Assembly: GCA_030765055.1 (NCBI GenBank)
Contig: CM060954.1
Location: 111,852,772 to 111,916,771, forward strand
Direction of reading: 5' to 3'
Length of the DNA: 64,000 bases
Source: Mantis religiosa
Lineage: Eukaryota > Arthropoda > Insecta > Mantodea > Mantidae
Part shown: in pieces, positions 58,128 through 64,000 of the stretch
Layout of the letters: each line of letters begins with the position of its first letter
Numbering within the stretch: position 1 is the first letter of the stretch
Notes under the pieces: model-generated
Database searches by the model: none
What the model was told of the DNA's origin: nothing
What the model saw: the letters and a program-made list of their open reading frames with translations, nothing else
Position numbers and translations under genes: made by a program

Positions 58128-59038
58128 CGAGGGCTGTTCAATAAAGAATGATCACAATTTTGTTTCGACAACGCACCTTTACTCATCTGCATAATTGTGA
58201 TGGTCCTTCTCAAAATAGTCTCCCCTGAATGCGATGCACTTGTCCCAGCGTTTCTGCCAGTCTTCAAAGACATGCTGGAAACTATTTTTTTAAGGATCCA
58301 TCAAAATCGCCTCCGCAGCTTTCACCACTGCTTCTGATGATGGATAATGCCTCCCACGAAGGCGTTTCTTCAAGTAAGGGAATAGAAATAAGTCACATGG
58401 GTCTAAATCCGGACTATAGGGAGGGTGAGGGATGCGCTTGCAAGATATTCAGCAACAACATTGGCAATATGCAGCTGCGCATTATCGTGGTGCAGCATCC
58501 AGCTTGCTTCACGGAAATGTGCTCTTTTGCGCCTGATATGGACTTGCAATGTTTTAAGGACATCCCTGAGTATTGTCCAGTTACTGATGTGTGTGCAGGT
58601 ACAACATGCTGATAAGCCATTCCATTAATATCAAAGAATGAGATGACCATAACTTTCCCAGCAGAAGCAACCACTTTTGCTTTTTGGGGGGGGGGGGGGG
58701 TTGGTGATCACGGAGATTTAAACACTGGGCTTTGCTGTTTGCCATCAGGATCAAAATGATGTGGCCAAGTTTCATCAGCAGTGATTACGTGTGAGAGAAA
58801 CTCCGGATCTCCCTCTAACATCAACTTTAACTTCATGTTACCTCCATTTCAGTGGTAGGCGATACTGAACATGTCTGAACTTGCCTGTTTCTCACAGGCG
58901 GGAACCAGGAGTACCAACAATGAAACTACGCTGGGTTGTTTGTTTCACATCGAGCTAACAGAATATAATCAGGTTGAATTTTAGTGCTAGAAACGATGAC
59001 CGTAAAAAATTATGATCATTCTTTATTGAACAGCCTCG
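58128..59038 (-). mobile_element. Mariner element 4, N-terminally deleted
   Basis: TA at 58126-58127 and 59039-59040. Ends CGAGGGCTGTTCAATAAAGA and, on the other strand, CGAGGCTGTTCAATAAAGAA, both continuing to ATGATCA: a terminal inverted repeat of about 26 bp with a single one-base length difference. 911 bp instead of about 1.3 kb; the transposase lacks its DNA-binding half. Confidence 0.9.
58179..58836 (-). pseudogene. Mariner 4 transposase, catalytic part only
   Basis: From 58836: FLSHVITADETWPHHFDPDG (first Asp), AKVVASAGKVMVISFFD, then LHHDNAQLH (second Asp), a frameshift, and HPPYSPDLDPCDLFLF (third Asp) followed by YLKKRLRGRHYP and a C-terminus ending at 58179. A stop lies in MDP*KNSF and a G15 run (58686-58700) disrupts the part after the first Asp. 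No helix-turn-helix upstream. Non-functional. Confidence 0.85.
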
Positions 59039-59040
59039 TA

Positions 59041-59681
59041 CATCACAAAAGTAAAGTCTACGGTCATCCATAACACTCCATTATGGGGATCAGTAATGGC
59101 GGATACTTTGAAGTGAGTCATCATTATCATGTGGTTGGCAATTTACATGTTTACGGGTAAATTGTAGCAGATTGAATCCTAGGTATTAACGAGTAGAAAT
59201 CTGTCTAGACAGGTAATTTATAAGCAAGGAATTGAAAATGAGGGTAGCTGAAGTTTTTGAAAGTTACAGAGTAGCTTATCATTGTCCGATTCTAAAAACC
59301 TAACGAAATAATGTTAAACACGCTTGTGATTCTATCGGTTTATGTAAACGAAATTATAGGAAAATGGGTGACACATTTTGCAATTCCAATTCATTATCTA
59401 TATATAAAACAGACATTGTAATGACAAAAAAATGAGCAATCTACTTAATCTGAATTCAGCCATTTGAGTTTTCTTAGGCACCAAACTATTTTATATTTAC
59501 TGATAATCTTTAAACTTGTAATCACTTCCGGAAGAAAGCAGTAAGTCCTGTGAAAGAGAATTGTTGATCCGAGGAACCGCATCAGATCCTTGTCCCAAGA
59601 AGTCACTGAACCAGGTACTGAGTGCATTTGCTGAACAAAGAGTGTCCTATTTTTGAACTTAAATAAAACACGTTCTATAAA

Positions 59682-59717
<36 letters not shown>

Positions 59718-59740
59718 GGAACATAATCAATGCCATTACT
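59041..59740. other. Non-coding stretch with TA microsatellite
   Basis: Nothing recognised except a (TA)n tract of about 14 units at 59685-59711. Confidence 0.5.
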
Positions 59741-59754
59741 GTGGAAGAGAATAT

Positions 59755-59990
59755 CAGTTACGTGACTGCCGTGACTTCGTTGGGTTGCACGTATACTGTT
59801 GACTCAATTTTCAATGACAGAAGAACGTCACTTACTGTTTCTGGCCTTTTGGCATAAACTCGATATTTAACATAACCCCACAAGAAGTAAACAACGGCGT
59901 CAAATCACATGATCTCGGGGGCCAGTTAACATCACCAGCACGGGAAATGATGAAACCATTGAACAGATGATCCATTTAGATAATAAATTT
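59755..59990 (-). pseudogene. DDE transposase C-terminal fragment
   Basis: On the minus strand: IISRAGDVNWPPRSCDLTPL, a frameshift, then YFLWGYVKYRVYAKRPETVS and DVLLSLKIEST. The NWPPRSCDLTPLDxFLWGxVK block is the last part of the catalytic domain in a common insect Tc1/mariner-type transposase group, which often has a DUF4817-like N-terminus as at 5881-6141. No terminal repeats were found around it. Confidence 0.7.
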
Positions 59991-60074
59991 TCAAAATTTC
60001 TACGCGTCGCTGAATGCTGTAATGTTCCACAGCAAATTAAGAGGTGGTCCAATAAGTTCTTTGATTATTGATTG

Positions 60075-60603
60075 AAAGAAACAAGATAGAAATTCTGAGA
60101 CTTGAATGTGAAACGATCGCTTAGATCTGTTCATTTAAAAAATAAAAGTTCGGAATGTTTTATAACAGCATTCTTCAGTGGTTGTCACAATCGACTAGTG
60201 GTTTCTGATTCTCTCTCTCTCTCACTCAATCTCACAAACACACACATTCTCTCTCACACTGAGATATTCCTTTTCTCTCTTTATAATGTTCGTATAGAAT
60301 ACAGTCTATTCCTCTTTACTTGTTTTGCTGGTCATTTAACAATCAAGTTTACAAGAATATTTATTTCCACTTCAAAAAGAATACAAAATGTAGGTCAATA
60401 AATAGGTGCACTATAAATCAAATAGCTTACATTTGAAGTTTTGCAAGTCATTTTATTAACCTAATTTATAAACACTACACAAAGTGTAGGTACCTAGGTT
60501 AAACCTGGGGTTGCGAGTTATTGTGCCCTATTCTATACTTATTTCCATCGCCAAATACATTTCTTCCTGAATTTCCACAGCTATTTTCCCTCATTGAGCT
60601 AAG
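60075..60603. other. Non-coding stretch
   Basis: Nothing recognised; a short CT/CA-rich patch at about 60210-60265. Confidence 0.5.
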
Positions 60604-60605
60604 TA

Positions 60606-61266
60606 CAAGGGGCGTCCAGAAAGTAAGTTCTGTTTCAATTTATCTTCGCTGCAGCGCTGCGATCGCAGTTCCGCACATGCGCGGTAGACGCTCTGTATCA
60701 AGGAGAAGAAACATGCGCCATTGTGAGATCGCTGTCAGCCACGTATGCTTTGTTGTGCTTGTTTACAATGTCGGTGTTGATTGAAAATCCCGGCGCTTCT
60801 GAAATCAGATCTGTGATTCGTTTTCTGAGTGCTAGGAAAGTGAAACCAATTGAAATTTATCGGCAAATTTGCGACGTCAAAAGGTGTTGTGTTTCTTCAC
60901 GACAACGCACGACCACACACTGCAAATGCGACGAAAAACATCTTACAGGGATTTGGCTGGGACGTGTTTGACCACCCCCGTACAGCCCTGACCTCGCTCC
61001 TAGCGACTTTCATCTGTTTTTGCATCTCAAATCTTTCCTTGATGGTCAACACTTCAACAATGACGAAGAGCTGAAAGAAAATGTTTCCAAATGAAGAAGG
61101 TATACGAAAGTTGTGCCTCGCTATGACAAATGCCTGCAAAATTTCGGCAGTTCATGTGGAAAAGTAGTTTAAGAGTAGTAGAATTTTGTGCAATAAATAA
61201 TTTTTCTGTATTCGTACAGAATTTACTTTAATTACCAAATAGAAGTTACTTTTTGGATGTACCTCG
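60606..61266 (+). mobile_element. Mariner element 5, central deletion
   Basis: TA at 60604-60605 and 61267-61268. Ends CAAGGGGCGTCCAGAAAGTA and, on the other strand, CGAGGTACATCCAAAAAGTA, continuing AGTTC / ACTTC. 661 bp, about half of a full mariner. Confidence 0.9.
60768..61172 (+). pseudogene. Mariner 5 transposase with N-terminus joined to second catalytic block
   Basis: ATG at 60768: MSVLIENPGASEIRSVIRFL followed by ARKVKPIEIYRQICDV, the first helix of the DNA-binding part. At about 60880 the sequence jumps, with a change of frame, to GVVFLHDNARPHTANATKN (second Asp) and a one-base-deleted HPYSPDLAPSDF-type block (third Asp), spacing 34. A TGA at 61092-61094 and a small deletion precede the C-terminus VPRYDKCLQNFGS. 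The first catalytic Asp and most of the DNA-binding region are gone. Confidence 0.85.
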
Positions 61267-61268
61267 TA

Positions 61269-64000
61269 ATTTTCTATTTCCAATATTCTCCCTCGTTTTT
61301 ACGTTTATCATCTTTTCACCTACAGTTTCGGTCGTTAGAACTGACCAAAGAAGTTAACAGTGAATGATTTTTGTCCTCTAAGGAAACCTAATTGGAAGTA
61401 ACTGATTTCTATTCAAATCTTGTTTGTGAGGGAGTGCAATTCTTAGGGCATGTCATACCTTTTGCGTAGAAATTGGTACCTAATAAGCACTATGTGGGTC
61501 AGCAGATGGGCAGCCTGATATGCAGGAATTCCAATACGCGTTCAGAGCTTATGAAGCCCCCCAAAAGCCCCAAGGGTTTTGCTATGCAATTCGAAGTGAT
61601 GGAATGAGGATACAATTTCCAGCATCCTTTATAATGATGTAGCCCAATATAATTTGAAATGAAGCTTGTTAAGTTGATACCTTGTTTGGAAAGGGTGCAC
61701 GTGGTTGTGACGTTTGCCACCGCAATTTGTAACGCCATCATCTCTTACGACAGGGTGCGGCGATTCAAAGGCGAGCATTGAACGTTCTATAAACTGAGCA
61801 AATTGCTGTAAAATGGAGGCGTGTGTGACGTTGTCACGCCATGTTAACTGATGTGTCAAGACTAAAGCGACATGTATCTATAAACCAGTTTGAGGCTTCT
61901 ACATAGTGGCTCTTGATTTTCTTCAATCCTTTAGTTTTATATATCGTAGCGAGAAATGGTGGAACAAAATTTTCAAGCGGAACTCTTACTAGTTGAAATG
62001 CTTGGTCTTTGTCTAATTTTGCCCTGCATTTTAATTTAAATATTATATTTCATAATTTTCCATAAAGTCACATTTGTAGGTTATTCGCTGAATAACTTGA
62101 AATTGGTTGAACACGGTTTTTTTTGGGGGGGGGCCTGTACCATTTAGACATTTGTAAAAGAGAGAGAAAAAAAATCGTTGGACACCAACATTAGCTACAA
62201 TACATGAGATCTAAGAATAGACTTTGACAGAAGGTTTCTGCTTATTCTGCTCTCCCTTGTTTAAGTTTTTGGAAATTAAACTCATCAAAATATATAAATA
62301 TATCATATATATAAACATTAACATATTGGAAACTCTTAATTTAGGAAGTAATGTGGGTATATAGAGGTCATGACCAAAATAGATCCAAACGTATTTCATT
62401 AGTCAGTTTTGTTTGTTACTTATACTCTATATAGTGCATATGTATTCAAAGACTTTTAATTAAGGATTTGCCATAATGCAGCACCAGTAAATTTCGGGAT
62501 GCTTTCTGCAGGTAGTGCTGATTAGAGAAATGCTCATTCGGTTTTGCTTATGCATTATTTCGAACTTTTGCACCCACTGTTGCAATGAATGCTGGAGTAA
62601 GAGCTTTGAAATTTGTAAGCGCTTTGACTGTTTCGGTACTTAAGCTATTTTTGCTAATGATAGCTGTTTTTATTATACTTGATTTTCATTGGTAATAGAA
62701 TTGTTGTCCTCTATGCTGGTCTTAATTTTTTGATATCGATATCATTGCACTAGGGTTGCTGGTGCTGACCTTACAAGGTAACCATCACTATGTTCATACC
62801 TGTTTTCGCTTGAGAATTTGATGACATCATCTCTGCGCTATGTGGGGGCCTGTATGCCAAAACTCAGGTGCGGAGTATGGCTGGAAGTATCCAGAAATGA
62901 ATCCAGAATACTTAGGAACATATAGGCCAAATAACACAGCATTGTACGGGAGGAATTGTTTACCCCAGACGGCAGCTGTGTACACATGACATACGTAAGG
63001 AGCGCCGTCCCGCAAAGCTGACGCGGATGTCCAGGAGGTACTTGCAAGTGGTCGCATGCGGCAGTTTTCAGGTTTCAGTTTTGGGCGTTGCGGCTCCACT
63101 CCGCAGCAGACTTGTGGTGCACATTGTTTATATACAACACGCATACCATCAACATTTCAGGTGCGTAGCCGTGTGAGTACAGTGACAGTTCCCTTGTTAG
63201 GACATCCAGATAATCAGTTATGATATAAGTGTCGGCATGAAATTTGTCCGGAGTTTTTCTGCACCAGTCGTGTGTTGTTTTTGATGGAGAGGCCATTCAT
63301 CGAGAAAGTTTCCTCATGTTTTTAAAATGGATTTGATTCATATCAATGCCTAATGTCGCTTGAATAAATTCATAAGATAACTATTGGTCTTCCTTAAGCA
63401 TTACTGGAACAGCGGCAATATTTTCATAAGTTTTTCACTTTCTTCATGAAATTCATCATTAAGAAACAACTGATCTCTTTTTAATTCACTGTATCAATTA
63501 TACCTAAGCTGGAGCTTCTTTGTCAAATGCATTTCTAAGCTTATCTTCACATTAGTTAGGTGTTAATGACAATTTAAAATCTTAAAAAGAAAGGAGCAAT
63601 CCGAAAACATACTGTTAAATATATTTTTGAGTGAATACAAAATCTTTATATGATGGTAATTCACAAACTAGTAGAACAAATGGAACAAACTACACTTGAC
63701 TCATGAAACATTTTAAAGTAGGTGTGAAACATAAACAAATTTCATTTGTTTTATAGAAGCATGGCAATGTCACTCTCGTATAACCTAACTCATGAGGATG
63801 AACACTAAAGTAGATCGCAAATTCCAAAGCATGTCACTTTACTGTTAGCTATGAGAAAAGGCTTTCAGAAATCAGCTTGCAGTTCACGTAAAAGGATAAA
63901 AACAAGAAAAGAACTACCAGAACTTAAGACCTGCTGAGAAACAGTAAGTTCTACAAGAAAGGCAACTTTGCACCTGTCTTGGTAATTCACACCGAGGGGT
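61269..64000. other. Non-coding stretch
   Basis: About 2.7 kb with no recognised gene or repeat. Overlapping minus frames at 62827-63296 lie in a patch with more G+C (62830-63130) but no frame continues through it and no domain is recognised. G9 run at 62125-62133. Confidence 0.5.

Noticed and set aside
62827..63296. Overlapping minus frames that might be a gene
   Set aside because: Three different frames overlap, none has a domain, and no splice pattern links them.

Overview
The window looks like a piece of a large, AT-rich arthropod genome, most likely an insect. A cockroach or termite (Blattodea) is my best guess, from the combination of tRNA-headed SINEs, many decayed mariner copies, Penelope-like and jockey-like remnants and long empty stretches; this is inference from repeat content only. 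I recognise no intact host protein-coding gene, no rRNA and no credible functional tRNA. Nearly every open frame is a chance frame in AT-rich DNA, a microsatellite translation, or a piece of a transposable element. The window could sit inside a very large intron or between genes.

Layout. 1-5 kb: a 598 bp solo LTR (1805-2402), a SINE-A copy (3185-3425) and the end of a second LTR family (about 4770-5180). 5.4-8.1 kb: a dense cluster with SINE-C (5432-5764), a decayed Tc1/mariner-type element with a DUF4817-like helix-turn-helix (about 5786-6596, holding a CA microsatellite) and a nearly full-length mariner (6718-8094) with a CT microsatellite just inside one terminal repeat. 8.7-9.5 kb: the 3' end of a non-LTR retrotransposon. 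12.3-12.8 kb: a degenerate tandem duplication. 13.8-14.6 kb: a SINE-B copy and an unclassified GC-rich island. 16.5-17.5 kb: the GIY-YIG end of a Penelope-like element. 18.8-28.7 kb: four SINE-A copies plus one more that lies inside a second solo LTR (22208-22904), a jockey-like fragment (23.3-23.9 kb) and a deleted mariner (27334-28315) split by a SINE-B.

29.6-31.0 kb and 49.0-50.1 kb hold two inverted copies of one deleted DDE element. 31-38 kb is mostly empty, but has a strong 87-nt hairpin (35344-35430) and a hAT-type MITE (37849-38119). 38.2-38.7 kb is the second copy of LTR family B. 41-47.7 kb has SINE-B and SINE-A copies, a SINE-D composite and a mariner with inverted repeats of about 220 bp (45189-45876). 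50.8-51.0 kb has a long imperfect inverted repeat. 53.9-54.4 kb has a 265 bp compound triplet microsatellite followed by a SINE-D. 55.1-55.5 kb is a third solo LTR. 58.1-61.3 kb has two more deleted mariners (58128-59038, 60606-61266) with a DDE transposase C-terminus between them. The rest to 64 kb shows nothing I recognise.

How the parts relate. The elements form a layered record: SINEs inserted into a mariner and into an LTR, each with target duplications; five TA-flanked mariners of different types, most internally deleted; and three solo LTRs, two of them with ATAT target duplications. Nothing here suggests a working gene system. The most interesting items are the long-TIR mariner with its start codon inside the terminal repeat, the deletion-derivative DDE family, the 87-nt hairpin and the unclassified GC-rich tRNA-headed elements.
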